DNA of 64,000 bases from Pelagibacterium xiamenense (lineage in GTDB: Bacteria > Pseudomonadota > Alphaproteobacteria > Rhizobiales > Devosiaceae), in NCBI RefSeq assembly GCF_021166475.1, contig NZ_JAJOYS010000001.1, positions 558,001 through 622,000 on the forward strand, written 5' to 3'. The position numbers and the translations under genes were made by a program. This document shows, in pieces, positions 8,796-18,937 of the stretch. The notes beneath the pieces are model-generated. The model worked only from the letters and a program-made list of their open reading frames with translations. It was not told the origin of the DNA and made no database searches. Position 1 is the stretch's first letter; the number at the start of each line of letters is the position of its first letter.

Positions 8796-10064
8796 CTAGG
8801 CCGGCCGCGCCTGAAATCGCAACGCTGGAAAAACAGTGGCCAGAGGCTTGAAGATCCCGCGCTCGTTCATGGCGAGCGCGTAGGCGGCATAGTCCGGGTC
8901 GGCGGAAAGATGCCGCTCCTCCGCGCGGGCGCGCAGCAGGTAGATGGCGTTGATCAATCCCAGCAACAGGCAGTTCTTGAGCGCCTCGACGGGTCCGGCG
9001 CTTGAGAGAAACGGCATGCTGATCAGCCAGAAGAACAGGCTTTTGGCGATATAGTCCGGGTGCTTGGTGAAGCGATATGGCCCATTGGTGATGATGCCGC
9101 GATGGGTCAGGTTGGACCATCGCAGTCCGAAGGCCGCGGTCGCCCAGAGCCAGAGCACAAAACTCAGGACAAGGGCAATCGACCAGGCAAGGGAGAGGAC
9201 CGGCTGGTCCTTCAACCAGTCGAACCAGTAAACCCCGTCGCTATAGGCAAGCATTTCGCCACTTACGACGCGGTTGAACGGTTCGTAACACGCCAGGGTG
9301 ACGATCCACCCCCACAACAGCGGATTGACCGAACGAATATGACTGTCGGTGAGCCGAAGCGTCAGGGTGTAGCCGACACAGACGATGGCAAGCTCGCAAG
9401 CCGCCACGAAGTCGGTCAGCCACCGCGTTGCCGCGATATGGCCGCCGCCGAGCATTCCGGCACCCGCTTCGAGCCGGCCAATCGTCGCCACCAGATAGAC
9501 CAGCATGATGGGCAGGAAGAACCCCTTGACCAGCCATCCTGCCGCCAGATGCCGGATTTTCCTCACGTCGACATATTCGGTTCTGCCCCGAATGGCCATT
9601 CCCAGATGCCAGTAGCCATCCCTGGGTTCAACCATCACACGATCAACGATCACCTGATATGCGACGATGAAGGGCAACGCGATTGTCAGTACGATCGCGG
9701 CCAGGGTCCCGGCATATGACATGGCGTCCACCGGATAGATCCGGACAAGCCAATGCACGCATGCGGTAGTCCCCAGAGCAACTCCCAGCCCCAGAAGTTT
9801 GGTCGCAATGCGGGGCCAGTCGGCCGGGGCGCTGTGTCGTGTCCAGTCAAGGCCCGTCGTCTGCCTCCGGTGTACCTTGAGCACCGCAATCTCAAGGGTT
9901 GCAATAGGCAACGCGAACGCAAGGACGCACATCAGTGCCGTAGCCCCCGGGGGGACCTGGAGGTATATGCACAGGGACAACCCGCCGACGAGACAAGCCA
10001 GGCCCGCCAGGTTAATCCACTGCGATGTCACCGACTGTGGCATTACCAAATCCCCAGTGTTCAA
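8796..10064 (-). CDS. Polytopic membrane protein with ICMT/PEMT-like C-terminal region
   Basis: This is a 422-residue integral membrane protein with roughly ten hydrophobic segments. The C-terminal third has the pattern of isoprenylcysteine carboxyl methyltransferase/phospholipid methyltransferase-like proteins: GPYRFTKHPDYIAKS, then RARAEERHLSADPDYAAYA. These motifs normally bind S-adenosylmethionine. The function of the N-terminal half is not recognised. The start may be the ATG at 10064 or at residue 8. It stands alone between convergent znuA and the small exported-protein gene. The substrate is unknown; lipid or prenyl-type acceptors are possible. Confidence 0.6.
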   Translation of the reverse strand: MNTGDLVMPQSVTSQWINLAGLACLVGGLSLCIYLQVPPGATALMCVLAFALPIATLEIAVLKVHRRQTTGLDWTRHSAPADWPRIATKLLGLGVALGTTACVHWLVRIYPVDAMSYAGTLAAIVLTIALPFIVAYQVIVDRVMVEPRDGYWHLGMAIRGRTEYVDVRKIRHLAAGWLVKGFFLPIMLVYLVATIGRLEAGAGMLGGGHIAATRWLTDFVAACELAIVCVGYTLTLRLTDSHIRSVNPLLWGWIVTLACYEPFNRVVSGEMLAYSDGVYWFDWLKDQPVLSLAWSIALVLSFVLWLWATAAFGLRWSNLTHRGIITNGPYRFTKHPDYIAKSLFFWLISMPFLSSAGPVEALKNCLLLGLINAIYLLRARAEERHLSADPDYAAYALAMNERGIFKPLATVFPALRFQARPA

Positions 10065-10191
10065 CTGCTTCTAGCCCGCCGGGGTTAAGGGCTGGATAAT
10101 CCACAAAAGAGGATGATCGGCGGCCGCTCTCCGGCCGGGGCCTGCCCTTGCAGTTTCCAGGGGGCGCAATTGAGCCGCTGCGCACGGGTGC

Positions 10192-10680
10192 TCAGTAGCA
10201 GGCGCCGTCCTGCGCCAGCGAGCGGCCGAGGCGATTGGCGATGGAATCGAAGTCGGGGACGTCGAGGGCCGGGTAGGTGAGCCGCACATTGGCGGTTTGC
10301 CGTCCATCGCAGGTGGCGATGGATTTGGCGTAGAAGATGTGTCCGCCCCGCGCGCCGCCCCAGGCGGCCCAATCGGGGGTTTCGGAGCGATATGTGATGG
10401 CCCAGCCGTCGGCTTCGTCCATCGCGATGCGTGCCCGCATCTCGCTCGAAAAACCGCCGCCATCGACCGGCCCGCCCCAGACGAGGATGTGCGCGCGGCC
10501 GTTTTCGGCGCGGAAGAGCTTGCCCTCGCCCGCGACGTCGGCGGCGCCCTCGACCGAATAGCCGGGCGGGATATCGACCCCCGCGCCATAGCGCGGATTG
10601 GTATAACGCCCCCAATCCGCGGCCTGCAGCGGCAGGGCGGCAAGGGCGGCAATGCTGGCGAGGGCGAAAAGGCGACTCAT
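10192..10680 (-). CDS. Hypothetical exported protein
   Basis: This 162-residue protein starts with a signal peptide (MSRLFALASIAALAALPLQA, cleavage near residue 20). The mature part begins DWGRYTNPRYGAGVDIPPGY, a pattern seen in small secreted proteins that tolerate a hydrophobic core flanked by aromatic residues. Two cysteines (ATCDG and the C-terminal DGACY) could form a disulfide in the periplasm. I do not recognise a family. The ATG at 10680 was chosen because it opens the signal peptide; the longer upstream frame is unlikely protein. Confidence 0.65.
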   Translation of the reverse strand: MSRLFALASIAALAALPLQAADWGRYTNPRYGAGVDIPPGYSVEGAADVAGEGKLFRAENGRAHILVWGGPVDGGGFSSEMRARIAMDEADGWAITYRSETPDWAAWGGARGGHIFYAKSIATCDGRQTANVRLTYPALDVPDFDSIANRLGRSLAQDGACY

Positions 10681-10910
10681 AGTGGCGGAAATTGCCGCGC
10701 GAATGTGGCGCGCGCAAGGGGAAATGGCGCCGCATCTGCGGCCGAAAAACAGCCGGTTCGGGTGGCCCGTCACATGCCCCGGCCCGGCTGTGTGCCGTGG
10801 CGGCCCCGGCCGGGCATGGCACAGATGCGCGCGGGGCAATTCAGGTTCCGTTTTTGCCCCCTTTGGCCTAAACTCACCGATTGTGCTGGGGCCTTTGGGA
10901 GCGAGGACAA
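10681..10910. promoter_or_regulatory. Divergent region with a large inverted repeat
   Basis: This gap separates the exported-protein gene from the LacI-family gene and must hold at least one promoter. CATGCCC-c-GGCC at 10773-10784 can pair with GGCC-GGGCATG at 10808-10818, leaving a 23-base loop and one bulged base. It could be an operator-like dyad or an RNA hairpin in the lacI leader. No confident promoter hexamers were found. Confidence 0.4.
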
Positions 10911-11930
10911 GTGAAAAGGGCATCGATCGGGGACGTCGCGCGGCACGCAGGCGTTTCGACCGCGACGGTTTCGCGCGCTATCAACACGCCCGAATCCGTG
11001 ACCGAGAAAACCCGACGCAAGGTCGAGGCGGCCATCGAGGCGCTGCATTACGTCCAGAGCGAAACCGCCAAGAATTTCAAGAAACAGCGCTCGAATTCGG
11101 TGCTCGTCGTCGCGAGCGACATCGGCAACATCTACTATTCAGAGCTTTTCCGCGGCATTCAGCGCCGTGCAGAGGCCTCCAACTATGCCATCACCATCAC
11201 CAACCCTACCCCCGGCGCGACCCAGGACATCATTTTCGCGCATCTGCGCACCGCCAAGGTTGACGGCGTCGTCATCCTCTCGGGCTATGAGGTTGCCGAC
11301 AGCGACCTCGACCTTTTGACCAAGATCTATTCGGGCACGCCGCCCATCGTCGGGCTGTCCGAGGAACGGGGGTATCTCAAAATCCCCAACGTGCTGATCG
11401 ACAACGAGCGCGCCGGCTATCTCGCGGGCCGGCACCTTATCGAGATGGGGCACAGAAAGATCGCGCACGCCTACGGCCCGCACCGTACGCCCGTGCGGCG
11501 CGCCCGCGCCAACGGGCTCAAGCGCGCGCTCACCGAGGCAGGCATTTCCCTGCGCAAGGAGTATTTCTTCGAAGGCGGCTTCTCCTCGATCGGCGGGCGT
11601 GCGGCGGCGCAAAGCTGGCTGTCGCTCAAGGACCGCCCTACGGCGATCTTCTGCGGCAACGACGAGGCGGCGATGGGGTTTATCTCGCAGTTGTCCAAAT
11701 ACGGGCTCTCCGTGCCCGACGCGGTCTCTGTAATCGGCTTCGACGATATCGTTCTGGCCGAGACCTACGTGCCCGCGCTGACCACCATCCACCAGCCCAA
11801 GGAAGAGATGGGACGCCAGGCGATGAGCCTGCTGCTCGACATCATCGAACAGCGCAATGTCGATGCGCACCCGGTGGTGGAACTGCCGGTGCATCTGGTG
11901 CCGCGCGATAGCGTGGCGCGGATCGGGTAG
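10911..11930 (+). CDS. LacI-family transcriptional regulator
   Basis: This is a DNA-binding regulator of 339 residues, full length for the family. The helix-turn-helix is at residues 4-24 (ASIGDVARHAGVSTATVSRAI), followed by the hinge and a periplasmic-binding-protein-like domain (SNSVLVVASDIGNIYYSELF and VIGFDDI near the end). The GTG at 10911 is preceded by GGGAGCGAGGA. No transport or sugar gene is adjacent, so its ligand and targets cannot be inferred. The CUT1 operon 6 kb upstream is a possible target. Confidence 0.88.
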   Translation: MKRASIGDVARHAGVSTATVSRAINTPESVTEKTRRKVEAAIEALHYVQSETAKNFKKQRSNSVLVVASDIGNIYYSELFRGIQRRAEASNYAITITNPTPGATQDIIFAHLRTAKVDGVVILSGYEVADSDLDLLTKIYSGTPPIVGLSEERGYLKIPNVLIDNERAGYLAGRHLIEMGHRKIAHAYGPHRTPVRRARANGLKRALTEAGISLRKEYFFEGGFSSIGGRAAAQSWLSLKDRPTAIFCGNDEAAMGFISQLSKYGLSVPDAVSVIGFDDIVLAETYVPALTTIHQPKEEMGRQAMSLLLDIIEQRNVDAHPVVELPVHLVPRDSVARIG

Positions 11931-12020
11931 GCCCGGCGACGCTGACGCGATTGCCGCTCCGCGTCCTTCATGCTAAGCGGGCAAACCTGTGTGCCTCACT
12001 CAAGTTAGATTTTTTGCAGC

Positions 12021-13010
12021 GTGAAAACCCCGCTCGTTTTTTCCATGGGCCTCAAGGGCGACCGGATTGCCCGCCATATCGCCCAGCTCCTCGGCTCCCC
12101 GGTGCATCTGTGCGGTTCAGGTCGTGACGATGCCGCCCCGCTCGTCAAGAAGGCCTATGCCGAGCGGGCGCCGATCGTGGGGGTGTGCGCCGCGGGCGTG
12201 TTGATCCGGCTTTTGGGCACCGATCTGGGGGACAAGGTTTCCGAGCCGCCCGTGCTCGCGGTTTCCGCCGACGGCAAGATTGCCGTGCCGCTTCTGGGCA
12301 GCCACCGGGGCGCCAACGCGCTGGCGCGGTGGGTGGCCGAGGGGTTCCGGGGGACGGCGGCGGTCACCTCGTTTTCCGATACGCTTTACGATTTTTCCCT
12401 AGACGATCCGCCGCCGGGCTATGCCGTGGGCAACCCCGAGGCGGTGCGGCCGGTGATGGCGGCGCTTTTGAAGGGCGAAAAGCTCAACGTGGAGGGGCCC
12501 TCTGGCTGGCTGTCGCTTGCCGGGTATCCCGTCGATCCCAAGGGGAGCCTTTTACTGCGCGTGACCGAACGGGCCGAAGCGGGCCCGGGGCTGCTGGTGC
12601 ATCCCAAGACGCTGGTCGTCGGGCTCGGGTGCAGCTCGAACGCGGAAAGCGCCGAGGTGATCGAGCTTGTCGGGCAGGTGCTGGGGTCCGAGGGGTTGTC
12701 CCCCCAGTCGGTGGCGGCATTCGCGACCATCGAGAGCCATGGCGACGCCGAGGCGATCCGGGCCGCGGCGCTGCATTTCGACGTGCCCTTGCGGGTGTTT
12801 ACCAGGCGCGAGATCGGGCGCGAGAAGGCCCGGCTCCATTCGCCCTCCGATGCCGTGGAAGAGGCCATCGGCGTGCCGGGCGTGTGCGAGGCCGTCGCGC
12901 TCAAGGCAGGCGCGCTGCTGGTGCCCAAGCGCAAATCCGAGCACGTCACCTGCGCGGTGGGGCGCGCTGACGCTCCGGTCGATCCGCGGCGGTTCGGGAA
13001 GGCGGTCTGA
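12021..13010 (+). CDS. cbiG: Cobalamin biosynthesis protein CbiG
   Basis: This 329-residue protein has both CbiG regions: an N-terminal part with VCAAGVLIRLLG and GSHRGANALA, and a C-terminal CbiG/CobE part beginning VVGLGCSSNAES. CbiG opens the ring of cobalt-precorrin-5A in the early-cobalt route, while the C-terminal domain alone is CobE in aerobic pathways. The GTG at 12021 lacks a clear ribosome-binding site; the ATG at 12045 is an alternative. The other corrin-ring genes are not in this window. It converges on cobK. Confidence 0.83.
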   Translation: MKTPLVFSMGLKGDRIARHIAQLLGSPVHLCGSGRDDAAPLVKKAYAERAPIVGVCAAGVLIRLLGTDLGDKVSEPPVLAVSADGKIAVPLLGSHRGANALARWVAEGFRGTAAVTSFSDTLYDFSLDDPPPGYAVGNPEAVRPVMAALLKGEKLNVEGPSGWLSLAGYPVDPKGSLLLRVTERAEAGPGLLVHPKTLVVGLGCSSNAESAEVIELVGQVLGSEGLSPQSVAAFATIESHGDAEAIRAAALHFDVPLRVFTRREIGREKARLHSPSDAVEEAIGVPGVCEAVALKAGALLVPKRKSEHVTCAVGRADAPVDPRRFGKAV

Positions 13011-13037
13011 GCAAAGGAGCGAGGCCGCGGATATCGC

Positions 13038-13769
13038 CTAGGCCGAAAGCCAGCTCAGCGTATCCTCGATCGTTGCGGCCGTTTCGGCCTCGGGCAGTCT
13101 GGGGCGGGCGATCATGAGGACCGCGACGCCGTGGGCGTGGGCTGCTTCAAGCTTGGCGGCCATGTGCGGGCTGCCGGAATTTTTCGTGACGAGATGCGTG
13201 ATCGCGTGCGTTTCAAGGAGCGCGCGCTCCTGATCGATGGTGAAGGGGCCGCGCGCCGCAATGATCGTCCAGCCGGTCGGGACGGTTTCGGGCGGCTCGA
13301 TGACGCGGGCGAAGATCGTGCAGTCCGAGACCCCGTGGAAGGCGGCAAGCTCCTGTCGTCCGATGGTGAGCAGGACGCGGGCGTTTTCGGGGATATTGCG
13401 CGCCGCGGCGGGCATATCCGGCACATCGATCCAGTTTGCGTCCGCCGGCGGCGTCCAGGCGGGACGTTCGAGGCGGAGGAGCCGGACGTTGGCCGCACGC
13501 GCGGCGATGACGGCGTTGGCCGAGATGCGGGCGGCGAAGGGGTGGGTCGCGTCGACAAGGTGGGTGACGGCGGTCTCGGCGAGGTAGCGGGCGAGCCCTT
13601 CGGCGCCGCCGAAACCGCCAGTGCGGACTTTCCCCACGGGCAGGGAGGGCGCCGAGGTGCGTCCGGCGAGCGATGTGATGACATCCTCTGCGCGCCCGGC
13701 CAGCCTGTCCGCGAGCGCGCGCGCCTCCGCGGTGCCGCCGAGAATGAGGATGCGCTTTGGCGCGGTCAT
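13038..13769 (-). CDS. cobK: Precorrin-6A reductase CobK
   Basis: This 243-residue enzyme reduces precorrin-6A to precorrin-6B with NADPH during corrin-ring synthesis. The N-terminus has the nucleotide-binding motif ILILGGTAEARALA, then DATHPFAA, a family hallmark, and VTKNSGSPHMAAKLEAA near the end. The ATG at 13769 was chosen over one 18 bases upstream because AAGGG lies seven bases before it. It is transcribed against its neighbours: convergent with cbiG and divergent from cobA. Confidence 0.9.
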   Translation of the reverse strand: MTAPKRILILGGTAEARALADRLAGRAEDVITSLAGRTSAPSLPVGKVRTGGFGGAEGLARYLAETAVTHLVDATHPFAARISANAVIAARAANVRLLRLERPAWTPPADANWIDVPDMPAAARNIPENARVLLTIGRQELAAFHGVSDCTIFARVIEPPETVPTGWTIIAARGPFTIDQERALLETHAITHLVTKNSGSPHMAAKLEAAHAHGVAVLMIARPRLPEAETAATIEDTLSWLSA

Positions 13770-13836
13770 GTCGTTGCCCTTGGTCATGCTGGGGTTCTAT
13801 ATGAGCCCGAAGGCAGATTCCATTAAGGAGACGCGA

Positions 13837-14685
13837 GTGCTGGGCTGGTTCAAACGCCGCGCGAGAGGCGAGGGGCATTTTGCGCGGCTCGACGCGGCGC
13901 AGTTCCCCCCGTTTGCGCCCGGCTCGGTCTGGCTGGTGGGCGCGGGGCCGGGCGCGCCGGGGCTGATTTCGCTGCTCGGCTATCATGCGCTCGGGCAGGC
14001 CGATGTGATCGTTTACGACGCGCTCGTCGGCAAGGGGCTGCTCGAGATGGCCAATCCCGGGGCCGAAACGATCTATGCGGGCAAAAGAGGTGGCAAGCCC
14101 TCGGCCAGGCAGGCCGATATTTCCTTAACGCTGATCGAGAAGGCCCGGGCGGGAAAGAAGGTGCTGCGGCTAAAGGGCGGCGACCCGATGATGTTCGGGC
14201 GCGGCGGGGAAGAAAGCGAAACGCTCGCGCGGGCCGGCGTGCCGTTCCGGATCGTCCCGGGGATCACCGCCGGGGTGGGCGGGCTCGCCTATGCGGGCAT
14301 CCCCGTGACCCATCGCGACACCAATCAGGCGGTGATTTTTCTCACCGGCCATGACGACACCGGGGACGTGCCCCAGGCGGTGGACTGGCACGCGGTGGCA
14401 ACGGCGGCGCCGGTGATCGTCATGTATATGGCGGTCAAGCATCTGGGGTCGATCGCCGAAAAACTGATCGCCGCGGGGCGCGCGGCGGACGACCGCGTGG
14501 CGATCGTTTCGAACGCGGCCACCGCCGAGCAGAATGTGACCGAAACGACGCTCGGGGCGGCCGGCGCGCTCGTTGCGTCGCGGGAGATCCCCACCCCTGC
14601 GGTGGTGGTGCTCGGGCCGGTCTCGCGCTATCGCGAGGCGCTCGACTGGTATACCGGCGCGCTGCGGGAGAATGCGCTTGGCTAA
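13837..14685 (+). CDS. cobA: Uroporphyrinogen-III C-methyltransferase CobA
   Basis: This is the SAM-dependent enzyme that methylates uroporphyrinogen III at C2 and C7 to precorrin-2, the branch point from haem to cobalamin. It has the family motifs VGAGPGAPGLISLLG near residue 32 and LRLKGGDPMMFGRGGEE. The GTG at 13837 is preceded by AAGGAG with six-base spacing, giving 282 residues; the ATG at 13801 has no such site. No fused CysG reductase domain is present. It overlaps cobB by 14 bases. Confidence 0.9.
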   Translation: MLGWFKRRARGEGHFARLDAAQFPPFAPGSVWLVGAGPGAPGLISLLGYHALGQADVIVYDALVGKGLLEMANPGAETIYAGKRGGKPSARQADISLTLIEKARAGKKVLRLKGGDPMMFGRGGEESETLARAGVPFRIVPGITAGVGGLAYAGIPVTHRDTNQAVIFLTGHDDTGDVPQAVDWHAVATAAPVIVMYMAVKHLGSIAEKLIAAGRAADDRVAIVSNAATAEQNVTETTLGAAGALVASREIPTPAVVVLGPVSRYREALDWYTGALRENALG

Positions 14686-15970
14686 GGGGCTCGTCATCGC
14701 CGCGCCGCGCTCGGGCTCGGGCAAGACCGCCGTGACGCTGGGGCTCGCCCGCATGCTCACGCGGCGGGGCATGCGCGTTGCACCCGCCAAGGCGGGGCCG
14801 GACTATATCGACCCGGCGTTCCTGGCGCGCGCGGCAGGGACGCCGGCGGTCAATCTCGACATCTGGGCGATGGGCGCGGACCGCGTACGGGACCTCGCGG
14901 CGCGGCACGGCGAGGGGCACGACCTCGTTTTGATCGAGGGCGTAATGGGGCTGTTCGACGGTGCGGTGGGCGGCGGCGGCTCGACCGCGGATCTCGCCGC
15001 GGCGCTCGATCTGCCCGTGGTGCTGGTGGTCGACTGCCAGAGCCACGCGCAATCGGTCGCCGCGCTGGTGCACGGGTTTGCCTCATGGCGCGCGGACGTC
15101 GAGGTGGCGGGCGTCATCCTCAATCGTGTGGCCTCCGACAAACACGAGGCGATGCTGCGCGGGGCGCTCAAGAAGACGGGCATTCCGTGCCTCGGGGCGG
15201 TGCCGAGGCGCGGCGATCTTGAATTGCCCGCGCGGCACCTGGGGCTGGTGCTGCCCGGGGATGTCGAGGGCGTCGACGACTTCATCGCGCGCGCCGGGGC
15301 GGTGATGGACACCCATATCGACGGCAACCTGCTCGCTGCCATCGCCCGCGCGGTGGGGACGGCGGCGGTGCGGCCCGATCTGGCCCCGCTCGGGCAGCAT
15401 ATCGCGGTGGCGCACGATGCGGCGTTCGCCTTTGTCTATCCCCATATGCTGGACGGGTGGCACGGTGCCGGGGCACGGCTGTCGTTCTTTTCGCCATTGG
15501 CCGACGAGGCGCCCGCCGGGGATGCCGACGCGGTGTTTCTGCCCGGAGGGTATCCCGAATTGCACGGGGCGCGGTTGGCCGAGGCCCACGGGTTTCGCGC
15601 CGGGCTCGAAGCGGCGCGCGATCGCGGGACGCTGATCTACGGCGAGTGCGGTGGGTTCATGGTGCTGGGGGAAACGCTTACCGACAAGGCGGGGATAACC
15701 CACCCGATGACGGGACTTCTGCCCGTCGCCGCGCGGATCGACAGGCCCAGGCGGGTGCTGGGGTACCGGGTCCTGACCCACGCTTCGCCCCTGCCCTGGC
15801 CCGCACGGCTGATGGGGCACGAATTCCATTATTCGAGCGCCGCGCCGGCCAAGCTGCCGCCGCTCTATGAGGTCGCGGACGCGGCGGGGGAAGCGCTCGG
15901 GGCAATGGGCGCGCGCGACGGGCGCGTGATGGGGTCATACGCGCATGTGATCGCGGGGGCCGAGGGATGA
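14672..15970 (+). CDS. cobB: Cobyrinate a,c-diamide synthase CobB
   Basis: This 432-residue glutamine amidotransferase amidates the a and c side chains of (hydrogeno)byrinic acid using ATP. The N-terminal dethiobiotin-synthetase-like P-loop is [18 protein letters not shown]. The C-terminal GATase domain has [10 protein letters not shown] and the nucleophile Cys in [12 protein letters not shown], with the triad His probably in LMGHEFHYS. The ATG at 14672 follows GGGAG closely and overlaps cobA. It also overlaps cobQ by ATGA. Confidence 0.92.
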   Translation: MRLAKGLVIAAPRSGSGKTAVTLGLARMLTRRGMRVAPAKAGPDYIDPAFLARAAGTPAVNLDIWAMGADRVRDLAARHGEGHDLVLIEGVMGLFDGAVGGGGSTADLAAALDLPVVLVVDCQSHAQSVAALVHGFASWRADVEVAGVILNRVASDKHEAMLRGALKKTGIPCLGAVPRRGDLELPARHLGLVLPGDVEGVDDFIARAGAVMDTHIDGNLLAAIARAVGTAAVRPDLAPLGQHIAVAHDAAFAFVYPHMLDGWHGAGARLSFFSPLADEAPAGDADAVFLPGGYPELHGARLAEAHGFRAGLEAARDRGTLIYGECGGFMVLGETLTDKAGITHPMTGLLPVAARIDRPRRVLGYRVLTHASPLPWPARLMGHEFHYSSAAPAKLPPLYEVADAAGEALGAMGARDGRVMGSYAHVIAGAEG

Positions 15971-17436
15971 CCGCGCGGGCGTTGATGGTGATGGGGACGG
16001 GCTCGGACGTCGGCAAATCGCTGATCGTGGCCGGGCTGTGCCGGGCGCTGGCCAATCGCGGGCACAAAGTCGCTCCGTTCAAGCCGCAGAACATGTCCAA
16101 CAATGCGGCGGTCACCGCCGATGGCGGGGAGATCGGACGCGCGCAGGCGCTGCAGGCGCGCGCCGCGCGCAAGGATCTCGTGACCGCGATGAACCCGGTG
16201 CTGTTAAAGCCCGAGCGCGAAACGGGATCGCAGGTCGTGGTGCGCGGGCGGCGCGTCGCCTCGATGTCGGCGCGGGAGTATTTCGCGTTTCGCGGGCGCT
16301 TGATGCCCGACGTGCTGGCGGCGTTTTCCGAACTGGCGGCGGAGAACGACTTCGTGCTCGTCGAGGGGGCCGGGAGCGCGTCCGAGGTCAATCTGCGGGA
16401 AAGCGATCTCGCCAATTTCGGCTTCGCGCAGGCGGCGGGGGTGCCTGTCGTGCTCGTGGGGGATATCCACCGGGGTGGGGTGATCGCGTCGGTGGTGGGG
16501 ACGTTCGCGGTGGTCGAGCCGGAGGATCGGGCGCTGATCGCGGCGACGCTCGTCAACAAGTTCCACGGCGATCCGTCGCTTTTTGACGAGGGGCGGCGGC
16601 TGATCGCCGAAAAGACCGGCGTGCCGTGCCTTGGTCCCGTGCCGCATTTCCCCGGTGCGGGGCGGTTGCCCGCCGAGGACGTGCTGGCGCTCGAAGGACC
16701 CGACGCGGACAGCGGTGACGTCGTGATCGCGGTGCTGCGGCTGGGGCGGATCGCCAATTTCGACGATCTCGATCCCTTGCGCGCCGAGCCGGGGGTGCGG
16801 GTGGTGCTTGTGGCGCCGGGGGAGGCCATTCCGCGCGAGGCGCGGCTGGTCATCATTCCCGGCTCGAAGGCGACCCGGGCGGATCTGGAGTTCGTGCGCG
16901 CGCAAGGATGGGATATCGACATCGCCGCGCATATCCGCGCGGGCGGGCACGTGCTGGGGATCTGCGGAGGCTATCAGATGCTCGGGCGGTCCGTCGCCGA
17001 TCCCGCGGGGATCGAGGGCGCGCGGGGCGAGAGTGCCGGGCTCGGACATCTCGATGTCGAAACCGTTATGGACGCCCATAAGCAATTGCGGGTCGAAGCG
17101 GCCCAGGACGCCGTGTCCGGCCTCTCCATTTCGGGCTATCATATGCATATGGGCATAACGCGCGGCGGCGATACGCAAAGACCGTTCGGGTATGTGGCGG
17201 GTGCGCCCGAGGGCGCGCGCAGCGCCGATGGGCGCGTGATGGGCACCTATCTGCACGGCCTTTTTGCCGCCGACGATTTCCGGCGCGATTTTCTCGCCCG
17301 GCTGGGCGTTGTTGCGGACCCGCTGCTCGATTACGACGCCGGGGTGGACGCGACGCTCGACGCGCTTGCGGGGCATCTCGAGGCCCACCTCGATCTCGAC
17401 GCGCTCTTTGCGCTGGCGCGGCCGGTGACGACATGA
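15967..17436 (+). CDS. cobQ: Cobyric acid synthase CobQ
   Basis: This 489-residue amidotransferase adds four amides to adenosylcobyrinate a,c-diamide. The N-terminal ATPase motif is [20 protein letters not shown], with [12 protein letters not shown] typical of CobQ. The C-terminal GATase domain has the nucleophile Cys in [11 protein letters not shown], and SGYHMHMG near the end. It overlaps cobB and cobD by four bases on each side, so cobA-cobB-cobQ-cobD is one tightly coupled operon. Confidence 0.95.
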   Translation: MTARALMVMGTGSDVGKSLIVAGLCRALANRGHKVAPFKPQNMSNNAAVTADGGEIGRAQALQARAARKDLVTAMNPVLLKPERETGSQVVVRGRRVASMSAREYFAFRGRLMPDVLAAFSELAAENDFVLVEGAGSASEVNLRESDLANFGFAQAAGVPVVLVGDIHRGGVIASVVGTFAVVEPEDRALIAATLVNKFHGDPSLFDEGRRLIAEKTGVPCLGPVPHFPGAGRLPAEDVLALEGPDADSGDVVIAVLRLGRIANFDDLDPLRAEPGVRVVLVAPGEAIPREARLVIIPGSKATRADLEFVRAQGWDIDIAAHIRAGGHVLGICGGYQMLGRSVADPAGIEGARGESAGLGHLDVETVMDAHKQLRVEAAQDAVSGLSISGYHMHMGITRGGDTQRPFGYVAGAPEGARSADGRVMGTYLHGLFAADDFRRDFLARLGVVADPLLDYDAGVDATLDALAGHLEAHLDLDALFALARPVTT

Positions 17437-18401
17437 GCGTCTGGGTCGCCCTGCTCGCGCTGATTATCGAGCGGATATGGGGGTATCCCGACCGCGTCTA
17501 CCGGCTCTTGAACCATCCCGTGGCGTGGATGGGCTGGGTGATCGCCAGGGGCGAGGGGGCCTTCAACAAGCCTGATGATACGCCCGACGATGCCGGCCGT
17601 CTGATCGGTGCAGCGTTACTGGGAACCTTTCTGACACTCGTATTGCTCGCGGCCCATCCGGTCGGGCGGCTGCTTTCGGCGGTGCCGGGCGGCTGGGTGT
17701 TCGAGGCCGCACTTGCGTCGTCATTGCTGGCTCAAAAAAGTCTGGGCGATGCGGTGGCACGCGTTGCGGACGCATTGCGGGCGGGGCCGGTCGAGGCGGC
17801 GCGGGAGGCGGTGTCGCATATCGTGGGGCGCGATACCGCGGAACTCGATGAGGCGGAGATTTCGCGCGCGGCAATCGAAACGCTGGCGGAAAACGCGTCC
17901 GACGGCGTGGTGGCGCCGCTCTTTTATCTCGCCCTGTTCGGGCTGCCGGGGATCGCGGTCTATAAGGCCATCAATACGGCGGACTCGATGATCGGGCACA
18001 AATCAGACCGCTACCGCGCCTTCGGCTGGGCGGCGGCGAAGGTGGACGACGTCGCCAACTATATCCCCGCGCGCCTCACCGCGCTGCTGATCGCGCTCGC
18101 CGCGCGCTGGGTGCCCGGCGCGGCTCCGGGCGCGGCGCTGCGGGCCGCGCGGCGGGATTCGGTAAAGCACGCCTCGCCCAACGCCGGCTGGCCGGAGGCG
18201 GCAATGGCCGGGGCGCTGGGGTTCGGGCTCGGCGGTCCGCGGGCCTATAAGGGCGAGGTGCTCGATCTTCCCGCGATGGGGGACGGACGGCGGGACCTGG
18301 GGGCGGACGATATCGATGCCGCGCTGAGGCTGTACCGGCGGCTTCTCGACGTGCTGCTCGCGGTGAGCGCAGCTGCGGCCGTTGCGCTTTGGCTGTTCTA
18401 A
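17433..18401 (+). CDS. cobD: Adenosylcobinamide-phosphate synthase CobD (CbiB)
   Basis: This 322-residue inner-membrane enzyme attaches aminopropanol (phosphate) to adenosylcobyric acid. Conserved motifs include [19 protein letters not shown] and [14 protein letters not shown]. Several hydrophobic segments are visible. It begins in the ATGA overlap with cobQ, and its stop overlaps the stop of the convergent cobP by four bases. Confidence 0.93.
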   Translation: MSVWVALLALIIERIWGYPDRVYRLLNHPVAWMGWVIARGEGAFNKPDDTPDDAGRLIGAALLGTFLTLVLLAAHPVGRLLSAVPGGWVFEAALASSLLAQKSLGDAVARVADALRAGPVEAAREAVSHIVGRDTAELDEAEISRAAIETLAENASDGVVAPLFYLALFGLPGIAVYKAINTADSMIGHKSDRYRAFGWAAAKVDDVANYIPARLTALLIALAARWVPGAAPGAALRAARRDSVKHASPNAGWPEAAMAGALGFGLGGPRAYKGEVLDLPAMGDGRRDLGADDIDAALRLYRRLLDVLLAVSAAAAVALWLF

Positions 18402-18937
18402 TTCAGGTCCTTCCACGGCGCTTCGCCCTTGACCACCATGGGGATGCCCGCGACGACGAAATAGACGTGGCGGCAGATTTCGGCGAGGCGCTGGTGGGCC
18501 GAGCCGGTAAGGTCGCGGAAGGTGCGGGCGAGCGCGTTGTCGGGGACGATGCCCAGACCCACCTCGTTCGAAACGATGATGAGCCGCGTATCCTCAATGG
18601 CGTCGAGCGTATCCACGAGGATTTCGACTTCCTCGGCAACATCGCGCTCCATGCTCAAGAGGTTGGTGATCCAGAGCGTGATGCAGTCGACCAGAATCAC
18701 GTCGTGATCCTGGGCGGCTGCGAAGATCGCCTCGGCGAGTTCCATCGGCTCCTCGATGGTGTCGAACCGGCCCTCGCGCATGCGCTGGTGTGCTGCGACC
18801 CGCTCTGCCATTTCGTCGTCGAGCGCTTCGGCGGTGGCAAGGTAGGCAGGTCTCTTGCCCGCGCGCAAGGCGATCTGCTCGGCCAGCGACGTCTTTCCCG
18901 AGCGCGCACCCCCGAGAATCAGGATGTGATCGTTCAC
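18398..18937 (-). CDS. cobP: Adenosylcobinamide kinase/guanylyltransferase CobP
   Basis: This bifunctional enzyme phosphorylates adenosylcobinamide and transfers GMP from GTP during nucleotide-loop assembly. The P-loop is GGARSGKTSLAE, and other family motifs are RPAYLATAEALDDEM, DCITLWITNLL and SNEVGLGIVP. The GTG at 18937 was chosen because GGAGGG lies six bases upstream, giving a normal 179 residues; the upstream extension is not conserved. It is transcribed against cobD. Confidence 0.93.
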   Translation of the reverse strand: MNDHILILGGARSGKTSLAEQIALRAGKRPAYLATAEALDDEMAERVAAHQRMREGRFDTIEEPMELAEAIFAAAQDHDVILVDCITLWITNLLSMERDVAEEVEILVDTLDAIEDTRLIIVSNEVGLGIVPDNALARTFRDLTGSAHQRLAEICRHVYFVVAGIPMVVKGEAPWKDLN

